A stretch of 64,000 nucleotides of DNA from SHVZ01 sp041906305 (GTDB lineage: Bacteria > Pseudomonadota > Alphaproteobacteria > SHVZ01), in the NCBI GenBank assembly GCA_041906305.1, contig JAYRJL010000004.1, positions 372,001 through 436,000 of the forward strand, in the 5' to 3' direction. Position numbers and translations under genes: made by a program. The notes under the pieces are model-generated. The model saw only the letters and a list, made by a program, of their open reading frames with translations. It ran no database searches and was not told the origin of the DNA. Position 1 is the first letter of the stretch; each line of letters opens with the position of its first letter. Of this stretch, positions 30,442 to 39,159 are shown one piece after another.

Positions 30442-31323
30442 CTAGACGAGCTTCCTCGCGACCGCTTCCATCATCTGCCGTGCGTTGATGGGCGCCTGGC
30501 GCTTGTCGGTATTGTCGAAATAGACGTACACCTTGCGACGCCGCGACCGACCGATGGACGGCGCTGCGAACTCTCCGTCGGTCATCGGCCCGCCCGTCGC
30601 CCAGGCGACCGCGCGATCGGCCCAGCGCTCGATCTCCGCTTTCGAATAGGTGCTCTTGTAGAGCGTCTTCGAACCGTGCAGCCGGCAGTAGACGAAGTCG
30701 GCGGTGAGATCCATGAGCCGGGACCACTTCACCGTGTCGGCGCAGACGAGCGCCACGCCGTGGCGCCGGAGCAGGCGGATGAAAGCCGGATCGCGAAAGC
30801 TTTCGTGACGGATCTCGATCGCGTGACGCAGAGGCCGCCTTGCATCGGCGGTGGTCCACGCCCGGCCGTCGAGCCGCGCGTCGTGCTTTCGCGCGAGCGC
30901 CGCCGCGGCCTCCGTGTCCCCGGGCAGCAGCGCCAGGAAAGGCTCGAGCCGGGCCTCGTCGAAGCGGAAGGTCGGCGGAAACTGCCAGAGGATCGGGCCG
31001 AGCTTGGCGCCGAGCCTGAGGACGCCGGAGGCAAGGAAGTTGGCGAGCGGCTTCTCCGGTCCGCGCAGCTTCAGCATATGCGTCAGGTAGCGGGACCCCT
31101 TGACCGCGAAGACGAAGTCGTCGGGCGTCTCGTCCGCCCAGCGGGCAAATGCCTCGGGACGCTGCAGGCCGTAGAAGGTGCCGTTGACTTCGATCGAGCT
31201 GAAGACGCGGCTGGCATGCGCCAGCTCACGCTTCTGCCCGAGCCCCTCCGGATAGAAGTGACCGCGCCACGGCGCGTAGGTCCAGCCGGAGATGCCGATC
31301 CTGATATCCGACGTCCGCGCCAT
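30442..31323 (-). CDS. DUF72 (YecE-like) family protein
   Basis: A 293-residue protein of the DUF72 family with a TIM-barrel-like fold. The opening IRIGISGWTYAPWRGHFYPE, the SIEVNGTFYGLQRPEAFARW stretch and VYVYFDNTDK near the C-terminus are diagnostic. The biochemical role is not established. It ends close to the PAS_5 gene and starts 12 bases from the pirin gene, so the three may form a short operon. Confidence 0.93.
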   Translation of the reverse strand: MARTSDIRIGISGWTYAPWRGHFYPEGLGQKRELAHASRVFSSIEVNGTFYGLQRPEAFARWADETPDDFVFAVKGSRYLTHMLKLRGPEKPLANFLASGVLRLGAKLGPILWQFPPTFRFDEARLEPFLALLPGDTEAAAALARKHDARLDGRAWTTADARRPLRHAIEIRHESFRDPAFIRLLRRHGVALVCADTVKWSRLMDLTADFVYCRLHGSKTLYKSTYSKAEIERWADRAVAWATGGPMTDGEFAAPSIGRSRRRKVYVYFDNTDKRQAPINARQMMEAVARKLV

Positions 31324-31335
31324 GCACGCTCATGC

Positions 31336-32184
31336 CTAGAACTTCCCGGACTGGAAATCCGCGACGGCCTCGCGGAGTTCCTCCACCGTGTTCATCACGA
31401 AGGGACCGTACTTGGCGACCGGTTCGCCGAGCGGTCTGCCGGCGACCAGGATGAAGCGACCGCCCTCCTTCGCCGACACGTCGATGCGATCGCCGTGGCT
31501 GAGCACCGCGACGCGGCCGCGCGCGACCTTTTCCGCCCCGATCTCGACCGATCCCTCGAACGGATAGATGAAGGCATTGTGCCCGGCCGGCAGCTCGTGG
31601 ACGAAGCTGGCGCCGGCCGGCAGCGCCACGTCGAGATAGGTCGGATCGGTCGCGACGGCCGAGATCGGACCTTCGGTCGTGCCGATGCGCCCGGCGATCA
31701 CGCGCACCTTGGCGCCGCCGACCTCGATCTCGGGAATCTCCTCGGGATCGATCTCCTGGTAGCGGGGCGCGCACATCTTGTCCTTGGCCGGCAGGTTGAC
31801 CCAGAGCTGGAAGCCCCACATCAGGCCGTTCTCCTGTTCGGGCAGCTCGGAGTGGACGATGCCGCGGCCGGCGGTCATCCACTGCACGCTGCCGGGGCGG
31901 AGCAGTCCCTTGTTGCCCTTGTTGTCCTCGTGGCGCATGCGGCCGGCCAGCATGTAGGTGACCGTCTCGAAGCCTCGATGCGGATGGTCGGGAAAGCCCG
32001 CGATGTAGTCCTTGGCGTCGTCCGAGCGAAATTCGTCCAGCATCAGGAACGGATCGAGGTCGGGCAGGCGCTGCTGGCCGATGACGCGGGTCAGCTTGAC
32101 GCCGGCGCCGTCGCTGGTCGGCTGGCCGGGCATCACCGCAAGCACACGGCGGGCGCCGGAGGCTTCGGTCTTGAGGGCGGTCAT
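31336..32184 (-). CDS. Pirin family protein
   Basis: A 282-residue bicupin of the pirin family. The metal-binding region in the N-terminal cupin shows DHPHRGFETVTYMLAGRMRH and a glutamate-containing second strand (QWMTAGRGIVHSELPEQENG), as in proteins with iron-dependent quercetinase-like or redox-sensing roles. The C-terminal cupin is less conserved. The start is ATG 32184 behind GGAAACC. The pirin could respond to redox state, but its target is unknown. Confidence 0.93.
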   Translation of the reverse strand: MTALKTEASGARRVLAVMPGQPTSDGAGVKLTRVIGQQRLPDLDPFLMLDEFRSDDAKDYIAGFPDHPHRGFETVTYMLAGRMRHEDNKGNKGLLRPGSVQWMTAGRGIVHSELPEQENGLMWGFQLWVNLPAKDKMCAPRYQEIDPEEIPEIEVGGAKVRVIAGRIGTTEGPISAVATDPTYLDVALPAGASFVHELPAGHNAFIYPFEGSVEIGAEKVARGRVAVLSHGDRIDVSAKEGGRFILVAGRPLGEPVAKYGPFVMNTVEELREAVADFQSGKF

Positions 32185-32197
32185 GTCGTGGTTTCCT

Positions 32198-32213
32198 TTC
32201 GCGGCTTCGCGAA
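32198..32213. promoter_or_regulatory. Perfect 16-base palindrome upstream of the pirin gene
   Basis: TTCGCG-GCTT-CGCGAA lies 14 bases upstream of the pirin start and after the response-regulator stop on the same strand. It lacks a T-run on the gene's strand, so it looks more like an operator than a terminator, though a short hairpin in the leader is also possible. Confidence 0.3.
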
Positions 32214-32282
32214 GATGGTCCTTCTTCGGCCGGGTTGCCAGAGGCGTCCGGGGAAAGACCGTTCACGCCACCGGAACAATTC

Positions 32283-33182
32283 CTAGAGCCAGACCGCGAC
32301 GCAAAGCGCGTAGACGACACCCTTGCCGGAATCCGCGACGGGCAGCATCAGCCGCTGGAAGTGCTGGATGCGGAAGTCGTGGATCGTCTTGACGACCTGG
32401 AAGTTGGGCCGTCTGGTCCGGCGCATGCTGCGCAACCCCGGCTCGGCGTGGCGCCGGAACCAGGTCGGCTGCTCGTCGAGGTATCGGCCTTCGAGCTTGA
32501 GCCCGACGGCGCGTTCCACGTCGCGCCCGGCGCGGAGAAAGCGGATGCGCCCGGACTCGCTCAGCTCGGCCAGCATCAGGTTCGGCTCGAGGACGGAGAG
32601 GGGAGAGGTTTCGATCGGCAGGAAGTCGTTCGCCTCCGGCATCGCGCGGCCGCGACGTCGCTCGTCCCAGAGCTCGTAGAGGCGCGTCACGTCCTGGTGG
32701 CCGGCGGTGTGGAGCTGACGGCATTCCTCTGAGCGCAGCCAGACTTGAAGGCCGCTCGGATCGCGCCGCTCGAAGATGATGCGGAGCGTGCGCAGCAGCT
32801 GCGAGGGCGAGAAGGGCTTGGTGACATAGGCGTCGACGCCGAGATCCTGGGCCGAAAGCACCGAGGTCTCGGTCCTGTCGGCGGTCAGCAGCAGGTAGGG
32901 GATTTCCGGCCAGCCGGTGCGCACCTTCTTCAGGAGCTCGATGCCGTCCATCTTCGGCATTCGGAGGTCCGACAGGATCACGTCGAAGTGCAGGAGGCCG
33001 GTCTCGAGAAAGGCCAGAGCCTCGAGACCGTCGCCGGCGGTGATGATGTTGCGGATGCCGAGGCGCTCGAGGATGCGGCGCTCGAGGCCGAGCGCGAAGG
33101 CGTCGTCCTCGACCAGCATGACCGACAACGCCGTGGGCTCGAACCAGGCGTCGTCCCGGTAGTCGGAAAGCGCCGCTTCCAT
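32283..33182 (-). CDS. Response regulator with REC and PAS_5-type domains
   Basis: A 299-residue protein with a receiver domain at about residues 18-140 (MLVEDDAF, phospho-acceptor Asp72 in SDLRMPKMDG, LLLTADR, and lysine in VTKPFSPSQ). It is joined to a C-terminal PAS_5-like domain (TRLYELWDERRRGRAMPEAN onward; GLKLEGRYLDEQ). There is no DNA-binding domain. It is encoded six bases downstream of the hybrid kinase at 33189 and is the natural end acceptor of that phosphorelay. It may act by protein contact or by sensing a ligand through the PAS part. Confidence 0.85.
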   Translation of the reverse strand: MEAALSDYRDDAWFEPTALSVMLVEDDAFALGLERRILERLGIRNIITAGDGLEALAFLETGLLHFDVILSDLRMPKMDGIELLKKVRTGWPEIPYLLLTADRTETSVLSAQDLGVDAYVTKPFSPSQLLRTLRIIFERRDPSGLQVWLRSEECRQLHTAGHQDVTRLYELWDERRRGRAMPEANDFLPIETSPLSVLEPNLMLAELSESGRIRFLRAGRDVERAVGLKLEGRYLDEQPTWFRRHAEPGLRSMRRTRRPNFQVVKTIHDFRIQHFQRLMLPVADSGKGVVYALCVAVWL

Positions 33183-33188
33183 CGGTCG

Positions 33189-36002
33189 CTACATGCGCGA
33201 GAGACGGGCGGCGAGGATCGCGCGATCCGCCTTGATCGTTTCGGGCAGCGCACGCGTCAGCGGCGCGGCTTCCACGACCCGGCCGTCCGCGGCGGCCATC
33301 TCGATCTCGCGCGCCGCGGTCACCACGCGCCGGAGCCCCAGGCTTGCAGCGGCCCCCTTCAGCGAGTGCGCCGCCAGCCGCCAGGCCGGCGCGTCGCCCG
33401 AGTTCCGCGCAGTGTCCATGTTGGCGATCAGGCGCTCGGCGTTGCGATCGAAGTCGGAGGCGAGCTCGACCAGCGCGTCGTTGCCGAGCTGCTCGGCCAG
33501 CGCATCGAGGATCGTCTCGTCGAGCGTCGCTTCCTCGACGGGCTCGGCCTTGACCAGGATCGGCGCCGGCGTCGCACCGAGGCCGCTGACGCGCGCGCCC
33601 AGGACGCGTGCGATCGTCTCGAACAGGGTCTTCGGATGCACCGGCTTGACGACGAAGTCGGTCATGCCGGCGGCAAGGCAGGCCTGGATCTCGGCCTCCA
33701 TGGCGCCGGCACTGACCGCGACGATCGGCACGGTTGCGCGGTCGGCGGTGAAGGAACGGATCATGCGCGTGGCGAGAATGCCGTCCATGACCGGCATGTG
33801 CACATCCATCAGCACCAGGTCGTAGGCCACCGCCTTGACCGCTTCGACCGCGAGCGCGCCGTTCTCGACCACGTCGACCTGGTGCCCGTGGTTCTTGAGG
33901 ATGCCGGTCACGACCTTCTGGTTGATCAGGTTGTCCTCGGCCAGGAGCACGCGGATCGGGCCGACCTTGGCCGCCTCGGCAGCAGTCGCCGCGGATTTTG
34001 CCTCGACCGGGGCCTCGCCGCGCTTCAGCGGCACCTCGAACCAGAACACGCTGCCGCGGTTGATCTGGCTTTCGAGGCCGATGCGGCCGCCCATCTGGTC
34101 GATCAGGCGCTTGGAGATCGAGAGGCCAAGCCCGGTGCCGCCGAACCGCCTGGCGATCGAGGCGTCCGCCTGGGTGAAGTCGCTGAAGAGCTTCCGCTGT
34201 ATCTCGGGCGCGATGCCGATGCCAGTGTCAGAGACGGCGACGTGGAGCCAGAGGATGTCGCCGACCTCGACCAGCAGATGGACGTCGATCGAGACCGCGC
34301 CCCTCTCCGTGAAGGTGATCGCGTTGCCGACCAGGTTGGAGAGCACCTGGCGCAGGCGGTCCGGGTCGGCGCGGAGATAGCGGGGGAGATCTGGGGCGAT
34401 GTTCGAGGTGAGCTCGAGCCCCTTGGCGCGCGCCCGCGAGCCCTGCAGCGAGGCGACGCTTTCGACCAGGCTCGCGAGGTCGAAGTCGCGCGAGACCAGA
34501 TCGAGCTTGCCCGCCTCGAGCTTGGTGAAGTCGAGGATGTCGTTCAGCACGGTCAGCAAGGCCTCGGCCGACTCGACCATGGTGACGATGCTGTCGCGCT
34601 GGCGTTCGTCGAGACGCGTGTCCAGCATCAGCCGCGCCATGCCGAGGATGCCGTTCATCGGCGTGCGGATCTCGTGGCTCATGATCGCGAGGAACTGGGA
34701 CTTCGACTGGTTGGCGGCCTCGGCCGACTCCTTGGCCTCGCGGAGCTCGCGCTCGGTCGACTTGCGTTCGGCGATGTCGCGCAGCGTCGCGACGAAGAAC
34801 GGGTGCTCGCCGGTATCCACCGACGCGATCGCGATCTCGACAGGGATCGTGGTGCCGTCGCGGCGGAGCGCCGGGACCTCGATGCGCTTGCCGAGCATGT
34901 CGGACTTGCGGGACTTGAGATAGCGCTCGAGCCCGCTCGCATGCGCGTTCCGCAGGTCCGGCGGAATGATCACGTCGGCGAGAAGACGGCCGCGCACCTC
35001 GACGGCGGTATAGCCGAAGGTGCGCTCGGCCATCTCGTTGAAGTCGACGATCAGGCCCTCGTGATCCATCGAGATGATGCAGTCCTGCGCCGTCCGCAGG
35101 ATCGCGCTTTTCCGCTGCTCGGACTCACGAAGCGCCATCTGGGAGCGCTCACGTTCGGCGATTTCCTGGCTCAGCACATGGTTGGCGAGCGTCAGGCTCT
35201 CGGTGCGCTCCTCGATCCGCCGCTCGATATCCTGGTTGGTGCGCATCACCAGCTCGAGCAGCGAGGACGCTCGTTCGGCGGCGCGCGCATCCAGGGCCGA
35301 GACGACCAGCGTGCCGGCGAGCAGAAGGAAGCTTGCGACGCCGACCAGGCCGACCAGCCAGTAGGCATCGACGCCGGCATTGCCCTCGGAGTGCATCGTG
35401 TGGACGTCGAAGACTGCGGCCGCCATGCCGGTGTAGTGCATGCCGCAGATGGCCAGCGCCATGACCAGCGCGGCGCCCAGGCGCATCAGCAGGGCCCGGG
35501 CGCTGGATCCGGTGCGAAGCTTGAAGGCGATCCAGAGAGCGGCGAGCGAGGCGAGGACCGCGACGACGATGGAGGCGGCAAAGAGGGCGGGGTCGTAGGT
35601 GATGCCGGGCGTCACCTCCATCGCCGCCATGCCGGTGTAGTGCATGGCCGCGATGCCGATGCCCATCAGTATGGCGGCGATGGCGAGCCGGTTGACCGTC
35701 AGCGTCTTGCGGCTGACGGAATAGAGCGCGAAGCCCGAGACGACGACCGCGATCAAGTGCGAGGTCAGCGTGACCGGGAAGTCGTAGGACATCGGCATGC
35801 CGAGGCTGAATGCCAGCATGCCGATGAAGTGCATCGACCAGATGCCGGTCCCCATGGCGACGGCGCCGCCGAGGACCCAGTAGATCTCGGCACGCCCCGA
35901 AGCGGCGGTGACCCGCTGGGCCAAGGTCAGGGCCACGTAGGAGGCGATGACCGCCGCGATGTAGGAGAGGGCGACGAGCCACGGATTGAAAGAGCCGGTC
36001 AT
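33189..36002 (-). CDS. MHYT-domain hybrid sensor histidine kinase (MHYT-PAS-HisKA-HATPase-REC-Hpt)
   Basis: A 937-residue membrane kinase. The N-terminal seven-helix MHYT domain shows three copies of the motif (MHFIGM, MHYTGM, MHYTGM), thought to bind copper and sense gas or redox state. A PAS domain follows, then the dimerisation domain with SHEIRTPMNG (His443), the ATPase with NAITF, DTGIGI and GGTGLGLSI, a receiver domain with Asp733 in MDVHMPVMDG, and an Hpt domain with His879 in AHSLKGAAAS. All phosphorelay residues are present. The ATG at 36002 was chosen over a TTG further upstream because AGGAG precedes it at good spacing. Confidence 0.93.
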   Translation of the reverse strand: MTGSFNPWLVALSYIAAVIASYVALTLAQRVTAASGRAEIYWVLGGAVAMGTGIWSMHFIGMLAFSLGMPMSYDFPVTLTSHLIAVVVSGFALYSVSRKTLTVNRLAIAAILMGIGIAAMHYTGMAAMEVTPGITYDPALFAASIVVAVLASLAALWIAFKLRTGSSARALLMRLGAALVMALAICGMHYTGMAAAVFDVHTMHSEGNAGVDAYWLVGLVGVASFLLLAGTLVVSALDARAAERASSLLELVMRTNQDIERRIEERTESLTLANHVLSQEIAERERSQMALRESEQRKSAILRTAQDCIISMDHEGLIVDFNEMAERTFGYTAVEVRGRLLADVIIPPDLRNAHASGLERYLKSRKSDMLGKRIEVPALRRDGTTIPVEIAIASVDTGEHPFFVATLRDIAERKSTERELREAKESAEAANQSKSQFLAIMSHEIRTPMNGILGMARLMLDTRLDERQRDSIVTMVESAEALLTVLNDILDFTKLEAGKLDLVSRDFDLASLVESVASLQGSRARAKGLELTSNIAPDLPRYLRADPDRLRQVLSNLVGNAITFTERGAVSIDVHLLVEVGDILWLHVAVSDTGIGIAPEIQRKLFSDFTQADASIARRFGGTGLGLSISKRLIDQMGGRIGLESQINRGSVFWFEVPLKRGEAPVEAKSAATAAEAAKVGPIRVLLAEDNLINQKVVTGILKNHGHQVDVVENGALAVEAVKAVAYDLVLMDVHMPVMDGILATRMIRSFTADRATVPIVAVSAGAMEAEIQACLAAGMTDFVVKPVHPKTLFETIARVLGARVSGLGATPAPILVKAEPVEEATLDETILDALAEQLGNDALVELASDFDRNAERLIANMDTARNSGDAPAWRLAAHSLKGAAASLGLRRVVTAAREIEMAAADGRVVEAAPLTRALPETIKADRAILAARLSRM

Positions 36003-36056
36003 GTCGCTCCTGGCGGACGCGAGGAAAACCTTCCACACGTCGCAGGCGAAGAGCAA

Positions 36057-36226
36057 GTTAAAAGCATTACATAAAAATCATGCAAGACGCTGAAAATGCT
36101 AACTATTTTGGTGAAAATCAAAATACCCGACAACCTGAGATGCCGAGGGAAAGAGTTCCGGACACCTACTTAAAAGAACTAATGGCGCTCCCAACAAGAA
36201 CGAAAGACTTCGGCGCGTTGCTGAAG
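36057..36226. other. AT-rich gap upstream of the sensor kinase
   Basis: A 170-base gap with much higher A+T than the surroundings, between the sensor-kinase gene and the unknown gene upstream, both on the minus strand. It most likely holds the kinase promoter; a TTGATT element is visible on the minus strand around 36114-36122, but no convincing -10 partner could be fixed. No small gene was seen in it. Confidence 0.4.
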
Positions 36227-36922
36227 TCAGGGCGCTGAACTGCGCGCAGACTTCTGGCCGGCCTGCACCTTCAGGTTCCGGCGGACACGTTCGTCGATCC
36301 GCATCGTCAGGGCGGTCGCCACCTCGGCTGCTTCGTTCAGCAGGGAGTCCTTCAGGACCTCGATCGGCTTCTTGAGGGCCGTCGCCAGATGGTGCTCGGC
36401 CTTGATCGCCGCGCTGGCGCTGTCCGCGCCGTGGTGGGTCTGGGCCAGCATGATGTCGCGACCGATCTCGCGGCTCCAGTAGCGGACCCGAAGCGGGTTG
36501 CAGGCGAGCCAGCGCACCGCGCTTTCCTCGGTCAGCGGATGGGTCTCGCTGTCCTTGAGGAATTCCTTGATGCGCCGGCCGCTCGGATCGGGGCCTGTCT
36601 CGGCGATGAGTTCCAGCGCGACCCAGGCGAACCACCAGCGCCAGGGGTCCGCCCGCAGGAAGCCGTTGTCGTAGATCTCCGAGAATATGTGAAGAGACGC
36701 CATGGGCGCCTCGGGCTTGAGACGGACGATCTGTGCGGGAAGGGCGTGCTTGGCAAAAGCCTGCGCCCGCCGATCGTAGTCCTCTTCGACCTTTTCCTTG
36801 GACCGGGGAAGAATCCCGACCTCCTTCATCAGCTCCCCGGTGTCGGCAATTTCGAGCCAATGAATCAGCGTCTTGGCCATCGCCTGCAGATCTTCTGCTT
36901 TCGGTTCAGGACCTTGATCCAT
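36227..36922 (-). CDS. Protein of unknown function
   Basis: A 231-residue soluble, mainly helical protein I do not recognise. Features are a tryptophan-rich segment (RADPWRWWFAWVALELIAE, about residues 90-108), WLACNPLRVRYWSREIGRD and a basic C-terminal tail. There is no signal peptide or membrane segment. It is divergent from the M23 peptidase gene at 37012 (89 bases) and on the same strand as the sensor kinase, from which a 170-base AT-rich gap separates it. Confidence 0.75.
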   Translation of the reverse strand: MDQGPEPKAEDLQAMAKTLIHWLEIADTGELMKEVGILPRSKEKVEEDYDRRAQAFAKHALPAQIVRLKPEAPMASLHIFSEIYDNGFLRADPWRWWFAWVALELIAETGPDPSGRRIKEFLKDSETHPLTEESAVRWLACNPLRVRYWSREIGRDIMLAQTHHGADSASAAIKAEHHLATALKKPIEVLKDSLLNEAAEVATALTMRIDERVRRNLKVQAGQKSARSSAP

Positions 36923-37011
36923 AACCTCAACATAGCAGATTCGCTGCCTGGTTCAGGGTTGCACGCTGCGGGGGACGGGGTTAGGGTGCCCCGCAAGAAG
37001 ACCTGGAACAG

Positions 37012-38640
37012 GTGGCGTCAAGCGGGGGAACGGACCTGTCGCGGACGAAGGGGGGCTTTGGGACCATCGGTCCGGAGCCGTTCGCCGGGACCGAGGCCGC
37101 TCTCCGACGAGGACCTCGACGAGGAGCCGGCCAGACGTTGGACAGTTTCCATCGCCCACGAGCCTGGTTGCAGAGCCTCGCGGCCATTCCCGGCCGCTGG
37201 ATCGTCGACCGCGAGATCATCCTCAGAAGCGACCGCTCGACCCGGTGCCTCAGGATCTCCCGCAATTTCCAGCTCATCGCGCTCGGCCTCTGGGCCGTCA
37301 CCACCGGCTGGATGAGCTTCGCTTCGACCAGCTATTTCGAGATCAGCCGCGTGCTCGACACGCGGACCGCCGCGCTCGACCAGGCGCACGACGCCTATCG
37401 CGATCTCCTGAACCAGATGGCGAACCACCAGCTCGCCGTCATGGCCATCACCCGCGACCTCGAGTCCAAGCAGAGCCATCTCCGCCGCCTGCTCGACGCC
37501 AACGAGAACCTCCGGGCCGACCTCAAGGTCACCGAGACCCAGCTCCGCCAGTCCGAGGCCGAGCGCACCAAGGTCGCCCAGACCCGCCAGGCGGTCGCCG
37601 AGAAGATGGGCGAGCTGGAGCAGACCGTCCGCAGCATGTGGGGCGAGAACGGCTCCCTCGAACGGCACATCTCGGGTCTGCGCGGCCAGCTCGCCTCGAT
37701 CGAGGCGGAAAAGGAAGAGATCGCGGCCCAGCGGTCGGCGCTGTCGCGACGCATGTCGCAGCTGCAGAGCGAGCTCAAGATCTCGCTCGCCCGCACCGCC
37801 CAGGTCGAAGCCCAGCTCGAGACCGCGAAGACGGACCTTCAGTCCGCCTCCATGCAGCGCGACCGGCTGCAAGAGGACGGCCAGCTGGCCCAGGTCCGCG
37901 TGCGCGACCTCGAAGGCCGGATGTCCGAGCTCCAGCGCGTCCACCGCGAGGTGATGACGAAGCTCAACGACCGCACCCGCGCCGACCTCTCGGAAGTCCA
38001 GAAGATCGTCAGCCGCACCGGGCTCAACCTCGACACGATCATGCCGAAGGAGCAGCCGGTGCCGCAGCGCGGGAACACCCGCGCGGGCCAGGGCGGCCCT
38101 TTCGTCCCTCTGTTCCGTGACCTGGCGCCGTCAGGCGCCGGCGACGCCACGACGAACCTCGAGTCGATGTCGTTCCAGCTCGGCAGCCAGCTCCGCCGGC
38201 TCGACCAGATCCACGGCGTGCTGAAGGCGATCCCGCTGACGGCGCCGATCGATACATACGCCTTGATGAGTAATTTCGGTGCCCGCGTCGATCCCTTTAC
38301 CGGGCAAGCCGCGATGCACTACGGTCTGGACATGTCGGCGCCGATGCGGACGCCGGTGATGTCGACCGCGCCCGGCACGGTCGTCGTCGCCGGGTGGAAG
38401 AGCCGGTACGGCCGCATGGTCGAGATCGACCATGGAAACGGCCTCAGGACGCGATACGGACATCTGTATAAGATCAATGTCCGGCGCGGGCAGAAGGTGG
38501 ACTTCCGGGAGGTCGTCGGTCTCCTGGGCTCCTCCGGCCGGTCGACGGGACCTCACGTTCACTACGAGGTCCTGGTCAACGGCGAGCCGACCGATCCGAA
38601 CAAGTTTCTGAGGGCGGGCAAGGATGTTTTCAAGGGCTAG
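37012..38640 (+). CDS. M23-family peptidoglycan endopeptidase with coiled coil
   Basis: A 542-residue inner-membrane anchored peptidase. A cytoplasmic N-terminal part is followed by one membrane helix at about residues 86-105, a long coiled coil (about 115-330) and a C-terminal LytM domain. Zinc and catalytic residues fit HYGLDM (His436, Asp440) and HVHYEV (His515, His517), so it should be active and cut peptidoglycan cross-links. The GTG start at 37012 is uncertain; the helix needs a start upstream of 37260. It overlaps the bactofilin gene by 17 bases, matching the known bactofilin-endopeptidase pairing in cell-shape control. Confidence 0.88.
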   Translation: MASSGGTDLSRTKGGFGTIGPEPFAGTEAALRRGPRRGAGQTLDSFHRPRAWLQSLAAIPGRWIVDREIILRSDRSTRCLRISRNFQLIALGLWAVTTGWMSFASTSYFEISRVLDTRTAALDQAHDAYRDLLNQMANHQLAVMAITRDLESKQSHLRRLLDANENLRADLKVTETQLRQSEAERTKVAQTRQAVAEKMGELEQTVRSMWGENGSLERHISGLRGQLASIEAEKEEIAAQRSALSRRMSQLQSELKISLARTAQVEAQLETAKTDLQSASMQRDRLQEDGQLAQVRVRDLEGRMSELQRVHREVMTKLNDRTRADLSEVQKIVSRTGLNLDTIMPKEQPVPQRGNTRAGQGGPFVPLFRDLAPSGAGDATTNLESMSFQLGSQLRRLDQIHGVLKAIPLTAPIDTYALMSNFGARVDPFTGQAAMHYGLDMSAPMRTPVMSTAPGTVVVAGWKSRYGRMVEIDHGNGLRTRYGHLYKINVRRGQKVDFREVVGLLGSSGRSTGPHVHYEVLVNGEPTDPNKFLRAGKDVFKG

Positions 38641-39130
38641 AGGCAAGGACTCCGAGGGCGGCTCCACCGCTTCCGTACAGAAGTCGTCGGTTCCCTCGAT
38701 CATCAGCGCCGACCTCCGCATCACCGGCAATCTGGAGAGCGACGGCGACATCCAGATCGATGGCACGGTCGACGGCGACATCCGCTCCGGCCGCATCACG
38801 GTCAGCGAGACCGCGGTCGTGAAGGGCGCGCTCGAGGCCGAGACGGTCCGTATCGCGGGCAAGGTCACCGGTCAGATCAAGGCGCGTCAGGTGACGCTGC
38901 TCAAGTCGGCGAAGGTTGTCGCCGACGTGATGCAGGAGTCGATCGCGGTCGAGCCCGGCGCCTCGTTCGAAGGCAACTGCCGTCACTACACCCGCGACGC
39001 GGTTGTGGCCCCGGCGCCGCGCAAGGTCGAGGCGCTGGTCGCGCCGACCATGCCTAGGAAGCCCCCGGTCGAGGCGGTCAAGCCGTCGCCGGTTGCCGCC
39101 GTCGGCGGCGGTTCTCCCCAGGCCAACTAG
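38624..39130 (+). CDS. Bactofilin family protein
   Basis: A 168-residue polymer-forming cytoskeletal protein. The central beta-helix repeat region is clear: IISADLRITGNLESDGDIQI, then DGTVDGDIRSGRITVSETA and IAGKVTGQIKARQVTLLKSA, giving the regular six-residue-like periodicity of bactofilins. The N-terminus is short and charged and the C-terminus (residues 130-168) is a disordered proline-rich tail. It overlaps the M23 peptidase gene, and bactofilins are known to position such peptidases at sites of curved or stalked growth. Confidence 0.93.
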   Translation: MFSRARGKDSEGGSTASVQKSSVPSIISADLRITGNLESDGDIQIDGTVDGDIRSGRITVSETAVVKGALEAETVRIAGKVTGQIKARQVTLLKSAKVVADVMQESIAVEPGASFEGNCRHYTRDAVVAPAPRKVEALVAPTMPRKPPVEAVKPSPVAAVGGGSPQAN

Positions 39131-39159
39131 CTCCTTAAGGGCATCATCCCGCACGCCGA

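Noticed and set aside
32745..36074. A 1109-codon open frame on the plus strand, antisense to the MHYT sensor kinase and response regulator
   Set aside because: Its translation is rich in Arg, Ala, Gly, Asp and His with no domain-like pattern. It exactly mirrors the real kinase on the other strand, as is common at high GC.
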